The notes under the pieces were generated by a model. That model was not told the origin of the DNA and did no database searches. It saw only the letters and a program-made list of their open reading frames with translations. 64,000 nucleotides of DNA, from contig NZ_JACHLR010000015.1 of NCBI RefSeq assembly GCF_014204535.1, forward strand, positions 57,737 to 121,736, read 5' to 3'. Of the stretch, positions 7,389 to 19,997 are shown in pieces. This DNA comes from Novosphingobium chloroacetimidivorans (GTDB lineage: Bacteria; Pseudomonadota; Alphaproteobacteria; Sphingomonadales; Sphingomonadaceae). The position numbers and the translations under genes were made by a program. Position 1 is the first letter of the stretch. The number at the start of each line of letters is the position of its first letter.

Positions 7389-8704
7389 GAGCGCGACTCC
7401 GGCACTTCGGGCTTCCAGTCGGGGAACTTGGTCCGGCGCTCGCGGATGGCCTGATCGGCCTGCTCTTCCAGGTGCCAGGGCAGTTCCTCAAACACGTCCT
7501 CGAACATGGTGTGGAACGGGTGGTGCATGCCGTGTCCCAGGATGCCGTTCTTCTCGGCCTGCTTGGTCGCGGCCTTGACCTCTTCGGCGACTTCGCGGTC
7601 CATGGCGGCGTGCTGGTCCTCGGACCATTCGCCCAGAGCGATCAGGTGGCGCATCAGGCGGGTGATGGGGTCGCCGAGCGGCCATTCCTCCCGCTCCTGC
7701 ACCGAGCGATAGGCGCTGGGATCGTCGGAGGTGGAATGCCCCTCCGCGCGATAGGTAAAGTGCTCGATCAGCGTCGGCCCGCCGTTGGCGCGGGCACGGT
7801 CGGCGGCCCACTGCATCGCCGCATAGACCGCCAGGATATCGTTGCCGTCGACGCGCAGGCCGGCGATGCCATAGCCCTCGGCCCGCGCCGCGAACGTCGC
7901 CCGCTCGGCTCCGGCGAACCCGGAGAAGCTGGAGATCGCCCACTGATTGTTGACGATGTTGAGCACCACCGGCGCATTGTAGACGGCCGCGAATGTCATC
8001 GCAGCGTGGAAGTCCCCTTCCGCGCTCGAGCCTTCGCCGACGAAGGCGGTGGCGATGCGCGTGTCGCCCTTGATCGCACTCGCCATCGCCCAACCGACCG
8101 CTTGCGGATACTGCGTCGCGAGATTGCCCGAGATGGTGAAGAAGCCGTAATCGCGCGCCGAGTACATCACCGGCAGCTGCCGGCCTTTCAGCTTGTCGGC
8201 CCGATTCGAGTAGATCTGGTTGACCATCTCGACCAGCGGATAGCCGCGCGCGATCAGGATCCCCTGCTGGCGATAGCTGGGAAACACCATGTCCTCGCGG
8301 TCCAGCGCAAAGGCGGTTGCGATCGAGATCGCCTCCTCGCCGGTGGACTTCATGTAGAAGCTGGTCTTGCCCTGGCGCTGGCTGCGGTAGAGCCGATCGT
8401 CGAAGGCGCGCGTCAGCGCCATCGACCGCAGCATCCGGCGCAGCGTCTCGGGATCGAGCTTGGGATCCCAGGGGCCCACCGCGCGGTGCTCGTCATCCAG
8501 CACGCGGATCAAGTCGACGCACAGCGGCTTGGTTTCGATCGGATCGCAGGTCTCGTCGGGACGGGTCTGGGCGCCCGCTGGCGGCACCACGATGTGCGAG
8601 TAGTCGACCTGGTCGCCGGGGCGGAACCGAGGCTCGGGAACGTGCAGCTGCAACGGCGGCAGGTTGCCGCGAGATCGCGCAGGTGCAGAGCCGCTATCGG
8701 CCAT
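7385..8704 (-). CDS. bkdA1: Branched-chain 2-oxoacid dehydrogenase E1 alpha subunit
   Basis: A 439-residue thiamine-diphosphate-dependent decarboxylase subunit, first gene of the operon. The TPP-binding motif runs from GEGSSAEGDFHAAM to NIVNNQWAIS, followed by the phosphorylation-loop-like RAEGHSTSDDPSAYR. The long N-terminal extension (about 70 residues, starting MADSGSAPARSRG) is typical of the bacterial branched-chain type and separates it from pyruvate dehydrogenase E1alpha. The start at 8704 has GGGAG about 7 nt upstream; an in-frame upstream extension has no such site. A near-consensus sigma-70 promoter lies 63-90 nt upstream. Confidence 0.94.
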   Translation of the reverse strand: MADSGSAPARSRGNLPPLQLHVPEPRFRPGDQVDYSHIVVPPAGAQTRPDETCDPIETKPLCVDLIRVLDDEHRAVGPWDPKLDPETLRRMLRSMALTRAFDDRLYRSQRQGKTSFYMKSTGEEAISIATAFALDREDMVFPSYRQQGILIARGYPLVEMVNQIYSNRADKLKGRQLPVMYSARDYGFFTISGNLATQYPQAVGWAMASAIKGDTRIATAFVGEGSSAEGDFHAAMTFAAVYNAPVVLNIVNNQWAISSFSGFAGAERATFAARAEGYGIAGLRVDGNDILAVYAAMQWAADRARANGGPTLIEHFTYRAEGHSTSDDPSAYRSVQEREEWPLGDPITRLMRHLIALGEWSEDQHAAMDREVAEEVKAATKQAEKNGILGHGMHHPFHTMFEDVFEELPWHLEEQADQAIRERRTKFPDWKPEVPESRS

Positions 8705-8766
8705 CGTCGTCTCCCTAGTCGCGAAGCCCCACATTCGCTGGTGAAGCTTTATTCCAAGTGGGCGTC

Positions 8767-8794
8767 ATAATATTTCGTGCCAGCGCAATGTCAA
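8767..8794 (-). promoter_or_regulatory. Sigma-70-type promoter of the branched-chain dehydrogenase operon
   Basis: On the minus strand TTGACA (8794-8789), a 16-nt spacer and TATTAT (8772-8767). Both hexamers are close to consensus, and this A/T-rich patch contrasts with the GC-rich surroundings. It begins immediately after the thyA stop codon and points into the E1alpha gene. Confidence 0.7.
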
Positions 8795-9727
8795 TCAGAC
8801 CGCGACCGGTGCCGCGATGTGCGCCTGGGGTGCATATCCCCTCACCTCCAGGTCCTCGATCCGATAGTCGAACATGGACGCAGGACGACGGGTGAAGCGC
8901 AGCGTGGCGGAGCCCTCCGGCGTTCGGGCAAGCTGCTGTTCGACGAGCGGCGCATGGTTGAGGTACAAGTGCACATCGGCTCCAGTCCAAACGACCTCGC
9001 CCGGCTCAAGGTTGCACTGCTGCGCCAGCATGCGGGTCAGCAACGCCAGCGACCACATGTTGAAGGCGAAACCGAGGCCAAGGTCGCAGCTCCTCTGGAA
9101 CAGCATGCCCGAAAGACGGCCGTTCGCGACATGGAACTGGTAGGTCTTGTGGCACGGCGGCAACGCCATGGCGTCCAGCTCAGCGACGTTCCAGCCTTCG
9201 ATGATGTGGCGGCGGCTGCCGGGATTGCGCGTCAGGCTATCCACCACTTGCGCGACCTGGTTGATGCCCGGACCGCGGCGGAACAGCCCGTCCCCCTCAG
9301 CCTGATAGGTGGGCCAGTCGACCCACTGCTTGCCATAGACGGGCCCGAGATCGCCCCAACGCGCAGCAAACGCCTCGTCCTCGACGATCCGGCGCGAGAA
9401 CGCGGCGCAGTCGATCTCGTCGCCAGTCTCGCGCCGATAGCGATCGAGCGGCCAGTCGGTCCAGATCTCCACCCCTTGCGCGCACAGCGGGCGGATGTTG
9501 GTTTCGCCGGTGAGGAACCACAGCAGTTCCCTGCTGGCGGTCTTCCAGTAGACGCGCTTGGTGGTGAGCAGCGGCATGGCGCCGTGGGCAAGATCGAAGC
9601 GGATCGTCTCGCCGAACAGCGACCGCGTGCCGACACCGGTGCGGTCGACCCGCTCGTCGCCATGTTCCCAGATGCGGCGCATCAGATCGAGGTACTGCCA
9701 CTCCCAGTGGCGCGTGGGCTGGTTCAT
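8795..9727 (-). CDS. thyA: Thymidylate synthase
   Basis: A 310-residue ThyA that methylates dUMP to dTMP with methylenetetrahydrofolate. The nucleophile is Cys192 in ALPPCHKTYQFHV; the phosphate- and dUMP-binding RSCDLGLG (Arg212-Asp215) and FN follow. The N-terminal part carries the folate/dUMP loop DRTGVGTRSLFG. Between about residues 85 and 125 there is an insertion (WTDWPLDRYRRETGDEIDC...) relative to the short E. coli type, reminiscent of the longer Gram-positive enzymes. I chose the ATG at 9727; a TTG 12 codons upstream also keeps the frame, but neither start has a clear ribosome site. No folA follows on the downstream side, where the bkd operon promoter begins at once. Confidence 0.94.
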   Translation of the reverse strand: MNQPTRHWEWQYLDLMRRIWEHGDERVDRTGVGTRSLFGETIRFDLAHGAMPLLTTKRVYWKTASRELLWFLTGETNIRPLCAQGVEIWTDWPLDRYRRETGDEIDCAAFSRRIVEDEAFAARWGDLGPVYGKQWVDWPTYQAEGDGLFRRGPGINQVAQVVDSLTRNPGSRRHIIEGWNVAELDAMALPPCHKTYQFHVANGRLSGMLFQRSCDLGLGFAFNMWSLALLTRMLAQQCNLEPGEVVWTGADVHLYLNHAPLVEQQLARTPEGSATLRFTRRPASMFDYRIEDLEVRGYAPQAHIAAPVAV

Positions 9728-9824
9728 GCAGGACTGGTTAGGCCCGTGTGGCGACGGTGCCAAGCGGGCCGAGTGCTCCCGTGATCGCGCCTGGAGCGAC
9801 GATGAACATATTCCACCAACCCGC

Positions 9825-9853
9825 TTGCCCTGCCCGGATTCGCTCTCTATAGG
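9825..9853 (+). promoter_or_regulatory. Promoter of tRNA-Pro with GC-rich discriminator
   Basis: TTGCCC (9825-9830), 17-nt spacer, TATAGG (9848-9853), followed at once by CGCGC. The -10 lies 43 nt before the tRNA. The layout matches the tRNA-Asn, str and S10 promoters of this window. Confidence 0.6.
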
Positions 9854-9896
9854 CGCGCTCCTGCCTCGAGCCGGTGCAAGCCGGATTTCGATCGGT

Positions 9897-9973
9897 CGGG
9901 GAGTAGCTCAGCCTGGTAGAGCACTGTCTTCGGGAGGCAGGGGCCGGAGGTTCGAATCCTCTCTCCCCGACCA
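9897..9973 (+). tRNA. tRNA-Pro (anticodon CGG)
   Basis: A full cloverleaf of 77 nt with encoded CCA. The acceptor CGGGGAG (9897-9903) pairs exactly with CTCCCCG (9963-9969), then discriminator A and CCA. The anticodon stem CTGTC/GGCAG closes the loop TTCGGGA, giving anticodon CGG for codon CCG. The T arm contains GGTTCGAATCC. It has its own promoter and is divergent from thyA. Confidence 0.97.
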
Positions 9974-10121
9974 TTTCACCACCATTTTGCTGAATGCCGT
10001 CGCGACGCATGCGCGATCCCCCCGTTGGGGCGCATGCCGCATCGCGCCTCGTGGCCTGGTTAACCTGCTTCTAAGCATTCCCCTGTACGTCGTGGCTTCC
10101 GGGCCGGGAAGGGGTGCGCGC

Positions 10122-11318
10122 ATGGGTTTGTCGGACTGGCTGATACGGAAGGTCGATCAACTGCACGGCAAGGCGCACTACTTCGTCGCCTCGATCGCGC
10201 TGATGGGAACGCTGCTGGTCGGCTCCTCGCTGATCGCCTGGCGATCGAGCGAGGAGCAGCGCCATCTCGCGACCGCCTATACCCAGACCTTGCGGGTGCT
10301 ACGCGCCGCCAACGAGGTGAAGATCGGCACGCTCAATACATTGCGCGGCGAAGGCGGCTTTCTGCTCACCGGTGAGGGAAGCGAACTGGAATTCTACTTT
10401 TCCGGTCGCCGCCGATTGGCGCAGAGCCTCGACGAACTCGACCGCTACGCCGTCGGGGGGGAGGAGCAGAAATCCATCAACAGGCTGCGCCACGAAGTCG
10501 GGACGTTCCTGATGAGCGTGGACGAGGTCGTGCGCATCGCCCGTGCCGGGCGCATGAACGAGGCCCGATCCGCGGTCGGTCCCGCCGGCATCCGCAGCGG
10601 GATTGCGGCCATCGATAGAACGGCGGACGGCATTCTCGAGAACGAGCGAAGCCGGCTCTTCGATCTGCGCTCGCATGTCGAGCGCGTCACCCGCACGCTG
10701 CTGCGGTTCTTCTACCTCATGTCGTTCGCCGGGCTTTGCCTGCTGGTGCTGGCGGTGCTTTCGGCGGTGGCCCTGCGCCGCTCCTTCGCCCGCGAACGCA
10801 GCTACCAGGCCGAATTGCGCAAGCGCGCGGAAACGGACGAGCTCACCGGTGTCGCCAACCGGCGCGAGATCCTGGCCTACCTCGACAAGCGCATCGCCGA
10901 GGCACGGCGGCTCAACACGCCACTCTCTTTCGCCATGTTCGACATCGACAACTTCAAGCGCGTCAACGACACCCACGGTCACGCGGTCGGGGACGAGGCG
11001 ATCCGCCACGTCGTCAGCCATGCGCAGGGGGCCACCCGCATCAACGATCGCATCGGCCGCATGGGCGGCGAGGAGTTCGGCGTCGTCCTGCCCAAGTCAT
11101 CGGAAGACAACGCCTATGTCGTGTGCGAGCGCATGCTGAACCGCCTGCGCGCCAATCCTTTCGCGGCCGGCGACGACCTCCAGCTGATGGTGACGATCAG
11201 CACCGGCATCGCCAGCCTTACCGACGAGGACGACGCCGCCAGCCTGATCGAGCGCGCGGACAAAGCGTTGTACGAGGCGAAGCGAAGCGGGCGCGATCAG
11301 GTGCGGATGGCGGCCTGA
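10122..11318 (+). CDS. Membrane diguanylate cyclase with CHASE3-like sensor
   Basis: A 398-residue inner-membrane GGDEF protein that makes cyclic-di-GMP from two GTP. One membrane helix at about 20-40, a periplasmic helical region 41-190 of CHASE3 type ([20 protein letters not shown]), a second helix 196-218, a short coiled segment, then the GGDEF domain ([11 protein letters not shown]; active site GGEEF at 315-319). The product-inhibition site RIND (Arg306, Asp309) sits exactly five residues before GGEEF, so allosteric feedback is expected. The ATG at 10122 has AAGGGG 7 nt upstream. It starts about 150 nt after tRNA-Pro, and no partner gene is adjacent. Confidence 0.9.
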   Translation: MGLSDWLIRKVDQLHGKAHYFVASIALMGTLLVGSSLIAWRSSEEQRHLATAYTQTLRVLRAANEVKIGTLNTLRGEGGFLLTGEGSELEFYFSGRRRLAQSLDELDRYAVGGEEQKSINRLRHEVGTFLMSVDEVVRIARAGRMNEARSAVGPAGIRSGIAAIDRTADGILENERSRLFDLRSHVERVTRTLLRFFYLMSFAGLCLLVLAVLSAVALRRSFARERSYQAELRKRAETDELTGVANRREILAYLDKRIAEARRLNTPLSFAMFDIDNFKRVNDTHGHAVGDEAIRHVVSHAQGATRINDRIGRMGGEEFGVVLPKSSEDNAYVVCERMLNRLRANPFAAGDDLQLMVTISTGIASLTDEDDAASLIERADKALYEAKRSGRDQVRMAA

Positions 11319-11347
11319 CGCTGCTCTGAGTATCTGCCCCTGCCTCT

Positions 11348-13417
11348 TCACCCGCCTCGCAACAGCTGCACGCCCCAGTCCCGCTCGAACAGGTAGAGCA
11401 GCAACCGCGCCGCCTCTCCGCGTTCGCCGGCGAGGCCCCCATCGCGCTCGATCAGCAGGCGCGCATCGTCGTGGGCGATCGGCAGCAGCTTCTGGATCTG
11501 CTCCAGCGTCGCGACCCGGAACGGCGTGTCGCCCGACTGGCGCGTGCCCAGCAGTTCGCCGCCGCCGCGCAGTTCCAGGTCCTCCTCGGCGAGGCGGAAG
11601 CCATCCTGCGTCTCGCGCATGAGGGCGAGGCGCTTGCGGCCCGTCTCGGAGAGTTCGGCGCCACGCAGCAGCAGGCAGACCGACGCCGCCTGTCCGCGTC
11701 CCACGCGCCCGCGAAGCTGGTGAAGCTGCGCCAATCCGAAGCGCTCCGCCTGCTCGATGACCATCAGAGTCGCATTGGGCACGTCCACGCCCACCTCGAT
11801 CACGGTGGTGGCGACCAGCAGCTTCGCCCCGCCGGAGGCGAAGCGCTCCATCGCTGCGTCCTTCTGCTCGGGCCGCAGCTGGCCATGCACCATGACGACA
11901 TCGTCGCCGAACCGCGCCTTCAGCCCGGCGTAGCGCGCCTCGGCCGCGGCGATGTCGTCCGCTCCCTGGTCGCCGCCGCCCTCGCGCACCATCGGACAGA
12001 CCCAATAGGCCTGGCCGCCGCCCTCCAGGTGCCTGGCCAGCGCGCCGAGCACATCGTCCATCCGCTCGACCGAGACCACCCGCGTGTCGATCGCCTGGCG
12101 TCCGGGCGGCAGCTCGTCGAGGCGCGAGACGTCCATCTCGCCGTATTGCGCCAGGGTCAGCGTGCGGGGGATCGGCGTCGCCGTCATCGCCAGGAAGTGC
12201 GGCGTGCGCCGGCCCTTCTTGGCCAGCAGCAATCGCTGGCTGACTCCGAAGCGGTGCTGCTCGTCGATCACCGCCAGCGCCAGGTTCTTGTAGGCCACCG
12301 CCTCCTGGAAGATCGCATGGGTACCGACCAGGATGTCGATCGAACCATCCAGCAGCCCCATCAGGATCGACTCGCGTGCCCGGCCCTTGTCGCGGCCGGT
12401 CAGCAGTGCGATCTCCACTCCGGTGCCCTGCGCCATGCGCATCAGCGTCTCGTGGTGCTGGCGCGCCAGGATCTCGGTCGGCGCCAGCATCGCGGCTTGC
12501 GCGCCCGATTCCACCGCGATCAGCATCGCCGAAAGCGCCACGACCGTCTTGCCCGATCCGACGTCGCCCTGCAGCAGCCGCAGCATCGGCGCGGCTTGCG
12601 CAAGGTCGCCCTCGATCTCGGCGATGGAGCGCGCTTGCGCGCCGGTGAGCGCGAACGGCAGCTTCAGCTTGGCTCGCAAAGCCCCGTCACCCACCAGCGG
12701 CGTGCCCTTCTGCGAGCGGTTGCTCATCCGCACCAGCATCAGCGCCAGCGCGTTCGCCAGCAGCTCGTCGTAGGCCAGGCGATCGCGCGCGAGCGGGTCC
12801 ATGCGGCGGTGCGCCGTCTCCAGCGCCTCGCGCCAGCGCGGCCAGCCCATGCGTTCGACCAGCCCCGGCTCGCACCACTCGGGCAGCTCGGGCGCCACCT
12901 TCAGCGCCTGTTGCACAAGGCCGGTGATCCGCCCCAGCGTCATGCCTTCCGACAGGCCGTAGACCGGCTCACGCACTTGTCCAGCGAGCCCCGAGGCGCT
13001 TTCCGCCACGTGATCCGGATGCACGATCTGCAGCATCTGCCCGTACTGGTCGAGCCGCCCGGCCACCCAGCGCTGCTCGCCCACCGGCAGTGCCTTCTTG
13101 CCCGAGTACGCCGCGCGGCCGAAGTAGCTGATCGCGCAGACGTTGCCGCGCGCATCCTCCGCCAGGACACGGAACGGCCCGCGCCCTGCGGATGAGCGAT
13201 GTTCCCGCACGGTCAGCGCGACGATGATGTTCTCGCCCACTGTCGCCTCGTCGAGATCGGCCACCGCGTGGCGCTCCACGAAGCGTTCGGGCAAGTGGTA
13301 GGCGAGGTCGCGCACCCGGGTGAGGCCGAGCTTTTCCAGCGGGCGCATCAGCTTGGGGCCGACGCCGTCCAGCGTCTCGGTCTCTCGGAACAGGGGGTTG
13401 AGCGCTTCGGGCCGCAT
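11348..13417 (-). CDS. recG: ATP-dependent DNA helicase RecG
   Basis: A 689-residue branch-migrating helicase that remodels stalled forks and Holliday junctions. The N-terminal wedge/OB domain occupies about 55-150. Walker A is GDVGSGKT (284-291), motif II DEQH, motif [12 protein letters not shown], and motif VI QLRGRVGRG is followed by the RecG/Mfd-type TRG region with ELRGGGELLGTRQSG. Length and motif order are normal. It converges with the diguanylate cyclase gene (29-nt gap). The recG and sdhE-mfd genes are diverging neighbours, a common alphaproteobacterial arrangement, here with one extra gene between them. Confidence 0.96.
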   Translation of the reverse strand: MRPEALNPLFRETETLDGVGPKLMRPLEKLGLTRVRDLAYHLPERFVERHAVADLDEATVGENIIVALTVREHRSSAGRGPFRVLAEDARGNVCAISYFGRAAYSGKKALPVGEQRWVAGRLDQYGQMLQIVHPDHVAESASGLAGQVREPVYGLSEGMTLGRITGLVQQALKVAPELPEWCEPGLVERMGWPRWREALETAHRRMDPLARDRLAYDELLANALALMLVRMSNRSQKGTPLVGDGALRAKLKLPFALTGAQARSIAEIEGDLAQAAPMLRLLQGDVGSGKTVVALSAMLIAVESGAQAAMLAPTEILARQHHETLMRMAQGTGVEIALLTGRDKGRARESILMGLLDGSIDILVGTHAIFQEAVAYKNLALAVIDEQHRFGVSQRLLLAKKGRRTPHFLAMTATPIPRTLTLAQYGEMDVSRLDELPPGRQAIDTRVVSVERMDDVLGALARHLEGGGQAYWVCPMVREGGGDQGADDIAAAEARYAGLKARFGDDVVMVHGQLRPEQKDAAMERFASGGAKLLVATTVIEVGVDVPNATLMVIEQAERFGLAQLHQLRGRVGRGQAASVCLLLRGAELSETGRKRLALMRETQDGFRLAEEDLELRGGGELLGTRQSGDTPFRVATLEQIQKLLPIAHDDARLLIERDGGLAGERGEAARLLLYLFERDWGVQLLRGG

Positions 13418-13521
13418 GCGCGCCTCTTAGCCCGTGTGCGGAGCGTTTCGCCAGAGCGCAAGGGAACGACACGCCAGGCCAGCTCTTCTTCACATGCATC
13501 AAGAGAGACAAAGGAGGCCCC

Positions 13522-13944
13522 ATGCTCTTGCCCCACGGAACGTCGATCGCCGTCGCCGACGGAACCAAGTTCGAACTCTTCCGCAACACCGGCACCGAAG
13601 CGGAGCCCAAGCTCACCGCGCAGGACACGCCTCAGCTGGAGCTGACGAACTTCAGCGCCGGCGCGCACCGTTCCGACACCAGCGAGGGCTTTTCCGCCCG
13701 CACCGGAAACGGCGCCAACGATCAGCTGGACGAGAGCGCGCATGCGATCGCCGTGGCCGACTGGCTCAACCATCAGGTGCTGACCCATAAGATCGACAAG
13801 CTCGTGGTGATCGCCGACCCCAAGTCGCTGGGCGAGATGCGCAAGCGCTATCACAAGCAGCTTGAAGGCGTGCTCATCAAGGAACTGTCCAAGACGATGA
13901 CCGGCCGTCCGGTGGCCGAGATCGTCACGGCCTTGAAGGGCTGA
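13522..13944 (+). CDS. Host-attachment-family protein
   Basis: A 140-residue protein resembling the host attachment (AtsC/Hat-like) family first described from plant-associated alphaproteobacteria. It opens with a strand and loop IAVADGTKFELFRNTG, has a polar middle (SDTSEGFSARTGNGANDQLDES) and the conserved C-terminal part LNHQVLTHKIDKLVVIADPKSLGEMRKRYH...IIKELSKTMTG-like. No signal peptide is visible, so despite its name it is probably cytosolic; the overall pattern resembles the RNase-H-like eRF1/VLRF1 fold that binds RNA or ribosomes, which is inference. A strong AAAGGAGG lies 7 nt before the ATG. It interrupts the recG / sdhE-mfd neighbourhood. Confidence 0.78.
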   Translation: MLLPHGTSIAVADGTKFELFRNTGTEAEPKLTAQDTPQLELTNFSAGAHRSDTSEGFSARTGNGANDQLDESAHAIAVADWLNHQVLTHKIDKLVVIADPKSLGEMRKRYHKQLEGVLIKELSKTMTGRPVAEIVTALKG

Positions 13945-13977
13945 GGAGGAAGCTTTACGCCTCGCCGCCCTGACCTC

Positions 13978-14066
13978 GTCATCCCCGCGAAGGCGGGGAT
14001 CCATCTCCTGACCTCGCGTCACTGGAAAGACCTGGAGATGGATTCCCGCCTTCGCGGGAATGACGA
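13978..14066. repeat. Inverted pair of GTCATTCCCGCG-type intergenic repeats
   Basis: Copy 1 at 13978-14008 (GTCATCCCCGCGAAGG...) and copy 2 at 14034-14066 in opposite orientation (GGATTCCCGCC...GGAATGACG). Each is itself palindromic, and the pair can form one long cruciform with a 25-nt loop. This is the widespread proteobacterial CCCGCGAAGGCGGG repeat, also found flanking the far end of mfd. Confidence 0.85.
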
Positions 14067-14160
14067 AGATGAGGAGCGGCGGGACGAACGGGATAATGAT
14101 CCCGGTGGCCTACTGACAGCACCGCTTGCCCACCCCCTAAAGACGCCCTACTTCGCGGCC

Positions 14161-14448
14161 ATGTCTTCACCCAATCCCGGCCCGGAACTCACTCCCCGCC
14201 TCGCCCGCATGCGCTTTCGCGCCTGGCACCGCGGCACGCGCGAGGCCGACTACATGATCGGCTGCTACTTCGATCGCTTCCACACCGAGTGGAGCGACGA
14301 GGACGTGCAGTGGTTCGAGGACCTGATCGAGGAAGACGACGTCGAGATCATGGCCTGGGCGCTGAAAACCGAAGCGGTGCCCGAACGCTTCGCCGGCGCG
14401 CAGATGACTCGGATGCAGGTCCTGGATTACGTCGACATCCCGCGGTGA
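14161..14448 (+). CDS. sdhE: Succinate dehydrogenase assembly factor 2 (flavinylation factor)
   Basis: A 95-residue SdhE/Sdh5 protein that promotes covalent FAD attachment to SdhA. The signature RGTREADYMIG (around residue 21) contains the RGxxE motif needed for function; the acidic helix WSDEDVQWFEDLIEEDDVEIMAW follows. The usable start is the ATG at 14161; the open frame extends upstream only into the repeat. Located between recG and mfd, its common place in sphingomonads. Confidence 0.93.
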   Translation: MSSPNPGPELTPRLARMRFRAWHRGTREADYMIGCYFDRFHTEWSDEDVQWFEDLIEEDDVEIMAWALKTEAVPERFAGAQMTRMQVLDYVDIPR

Positions 14449-14467
14449 TGCAGACGTAGCGCCATTG

Positions 14468-14598
14468 CCCCTCCACCACCGCCTACGGCGGCGGTCCCCC
14501 TCCCCGAGACAAGCTCGGGGAGGATCTGGAACGGACTGAAGTCCTCCCCGAGCTTGTCTCGGGGAGGGGGACCGCTCGCGCAGCGAGTGGTGGAGGGG
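14468..14598. repeat. Long inverted repeat between sdhE and mfd
   Basis: The outer arms CCCCTCCACCAC (14468-14479) and GTGGTGGAGGGG (14587-14598) are exact complements, and the inner arms TCCCCGAGACAAGCTCGGGGAGGA and its complement continue the pairing around a loop near 14528-14540. The whole 131 bp can fold as one hairpin with short mismatches. The sequence type is the same as the compound element at 3272-3315. Confidence 0.85.
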
Positions 14599-14701
14599 GA
14601 ATTCGCACAATCCCCGCACCAACCGGAACACTTGCCGAACGCAGCCCACCACCCTATCGGGCACCGGAACCTCTAGCGCCGAAGCCCAGTTCCCCACCCA
14701 C

Positions 14702-18181
<3,480 letters not shown>

Positions 18182-18211
18182 GGCTCGCCGTCGTCCCTCA
18201 CCCCTCTTCCT

Positions 18212-18375
18212 TCGTCATTCCCGCGAACGCGGGAATCCATCTCCGGCCCCATCCGCAAGCGCGACGGTGCCGACAAGACGAGCCGGGACGCGGAACTCAC
18301 AAGTTTACTTCCACCGCCGAGGCCGCTTGAACTGCAAGCTCGGAAGATGGATTCCCGCGTTCGCGGGAATGACGA
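18212..18375. repeat. Second inverted pair of CCCGCGAACGCGGG-type repeats after mfd
   Basis: Copy at 18212-18243 (TCATTCCCGCGAACGCGGGAA core) and an inverted copy at 18346-18375 (GATGGATTCCCGCG...GGAATGACGA), about 100 nt apart. Same family as 13978-14066. No gene lies in the 268-nt interval between mfd and the next CDS. Confidence 0.85.
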
Positions 18376-18449
18376 AGTTGTGGGATCGTTCCTTTAGACA
18401 GCTGCGCCGGGCTTACCCAATCGCAAGCATTCTCGCGTAACTCAGCGCC

Positions 18450-19982
18450 ATGGGCACGCTCGCTTCCTCCACCCAGCCGACCTCCGCAGCGGACGGAGCG
18501 CGAAACATCACCCTGCCCACCCCCGCAGCGTTGGCCATCATCGCCGCAACCACGCTGCTGTTCCGCCTCGGCAGCCTGTTCCCCGAGCAGATCGACTGGG
18601 ACGAGTGGAGCTTCATCCTGATGGGCGCGGACGTCGCCAGCGGCCACCTGCCCTTCGTCCACCAGTTCGATCTCAAGCCGCCGCTGATCTTCTTCCTGTT
18701 CGGCGCGACGATTGCGCTGTTCGGCAAGAGCCTGCTCGCCATCCGCCTGCTCGGAAGCCTGTGCGTCGTGGCGGCGGCAAGCCTGGTGTTCCTGACCGGC
18801 AAGCGGCTCGCCGGACCGTGGCCCGCGCTGGCCGGGGCGCTGGTCTGCGCCGTGCTCGCCTCGGCCCCGTTCGGCCTCGCTACCAGCTCCGAGCTGCCCG
18901 CGATCGCCTTCCTCGGCGGCGCCGTGTGGCGCCTCGGCCGCGCGCCGCTGAGCAACCGCGATGCCGCGCTGGGCGGGCTGTTCGTCGCTCTGGCCGTGCT
19001 CACCCGCACAAATCTCGCGCTCGTCGCGCTGGTGGTGGGAGCGGTGCTGATGGCTGCCGCAGTGCTGAAGCGCGCGCAAGTATCCCGTACGGCATGGCTC
19101 GCCTACGCCGTCGCCGGCCTGCTGCCGCCGACGCTGCTGGTGCTCGCCTACGCCATCGCCGGAGAGCTGGCGACGCTCAAGCTGGCGATGATCGACGTGC
19201 CGCTCGCCTACTCGGGCCAGCTCACGGCCATGCAGGTGGCGCGCGACCATGCCATGCAGCTTTACTACACCGCTCAAGCCGCACCGCTGCTTTACGGCCC
19301 GCCGGTGCTGCTGACCCTCGCCGGAGCGGTGTTCGCAGGACTGCGGATCGTCAGGCGCGAGGGCGAGACCTGGCCGCTCGTCCTGCTCTGCGCCACGAGC
19401 GCGGCGGTCATGGGCTCGCTGCTGATCGGCGGCGCCGCCTATCCTCACTACTGGCTGCAGCTGATGCCCTTCGCGGGTCTGTTCGCGGCCCTGGGTGCCG
19501 AAGGGCTGACCCGGACCGCGGCGCCCTTGCGGTTCGTCGCCGCGGCGCTGGTCGCACTACCGGCCGCTGTCGCACTCGTCACTGCCCTGCCCGCCGCGCG
19601 CGAGGCATATGGTGCGCCTCGCCCGATTGCGCAGGCGGCCGCATACATCCGCGAGAGCGGCGGGCCGGCACCGCAAGTCTGGGCTTTGCACAAGCACCTG
19701 GTGCACTGGTACCTCGACGCACCCCAGCTCTCGCGTGCCGGCGTCCACCCGGACAACCTGGCCCGCCGGGCGATCATCGATACCCTGGCGGCGCATGGCT
19801 ATGTCGGCCCCGACGAGGTCGGCCGCCTCATGACATTGCGACCCGAGTTCGTCGTCACCGATGCCGGGGGCAAGGGCCTCGCCTGGGTGCGCGCGGACGG
19901 CAAGCCGGTGGATGCCTGGCTCGCCGCATCCTACCGCGAGGACGCGCAGTTCGGCGATGTCCTGATCTACCGGCGGCGCTAG
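18450..19982 (+). CDS. Multi-spanning glycosyltransferase-39-like membrane protein (ArnT/PMT type)
   Basis: A 510-residue integral membrane protein with about 10-12 hydrophobic helices and a soluble C-terminal part from about residue 400. The first periplasmic loop contains QIDWDEWSFILMG, the Asp-Glu motif expected in GT39/ArnT-type polyprenyl-phosphate-dependent sugar transferases, followed by HQFDLKPPLIFFLFG. Such enzymes transfer a sugar from a lipid carrier to lipid A, protein or polymer in the periplasm; the acceptor is unknown. It stands alone after the mfd repeats, 15 nt before the convergent EAL gene, with no surface-polysaccharide cluster nearby. Confidence 0.78.
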   Translation: MGTLASSTQPTSAADGARNITLPTPAALAIIAATTLLFRLGSLFPEQIDWDEWSFILMGADVASGHLPFVHQFDLKPPLIFFLFGATIALFGKSLLAIRLLGSLCVVAAASLVFLTGKRLAGPWPALAGALVCAVLASAPFGLATSSELPAIAFLGGAVWRLGRAPLSNRDAALGGLFVALAVLTRTNLALVALVVGAVLMAAAVLKRAQVSRTAWLAYAVAGLLPPTLLVLAYAIAGELATLKLAMIDVPLAYSGQLTAMQVARDHAMQLYYTAQAAPLLYGPPVLLTLAGAVFAGLRIVRREGETWPLVLLCATSAAVMGSLLIGGAAYPHYWLQLMPFAGLFAALGAEGLTRTAAPLRFVAAALVALPAAVALVTALPAAREAYGAPRPIAQAAAYIRESGGPAPQVWALHKHLVHWYLDAPQLSRAGVHPDNLARRAIIDTLAAHGYVGPDEVGRLMTLRPEFVVTDAGGKGLAWVRADGKPVDAWLAASYREDAQFGDVLIYRRR

Positions 19983-19997
19983 TCTGACCGGCACACT

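Noticed and set aside
9728..9763. N-terminal extension of thyA from a TTG
   Set aside because: The added residues (MAPSPHGPNQSC) are not typical of thymidylate synthases and the ATG at 9727 gives a normal start.
13464..13490. GGAAC upstream of the host-attachment-like gene
   Set aside because: No CGTT at 16 or 17 nt; only TCTT is found at that spacing.
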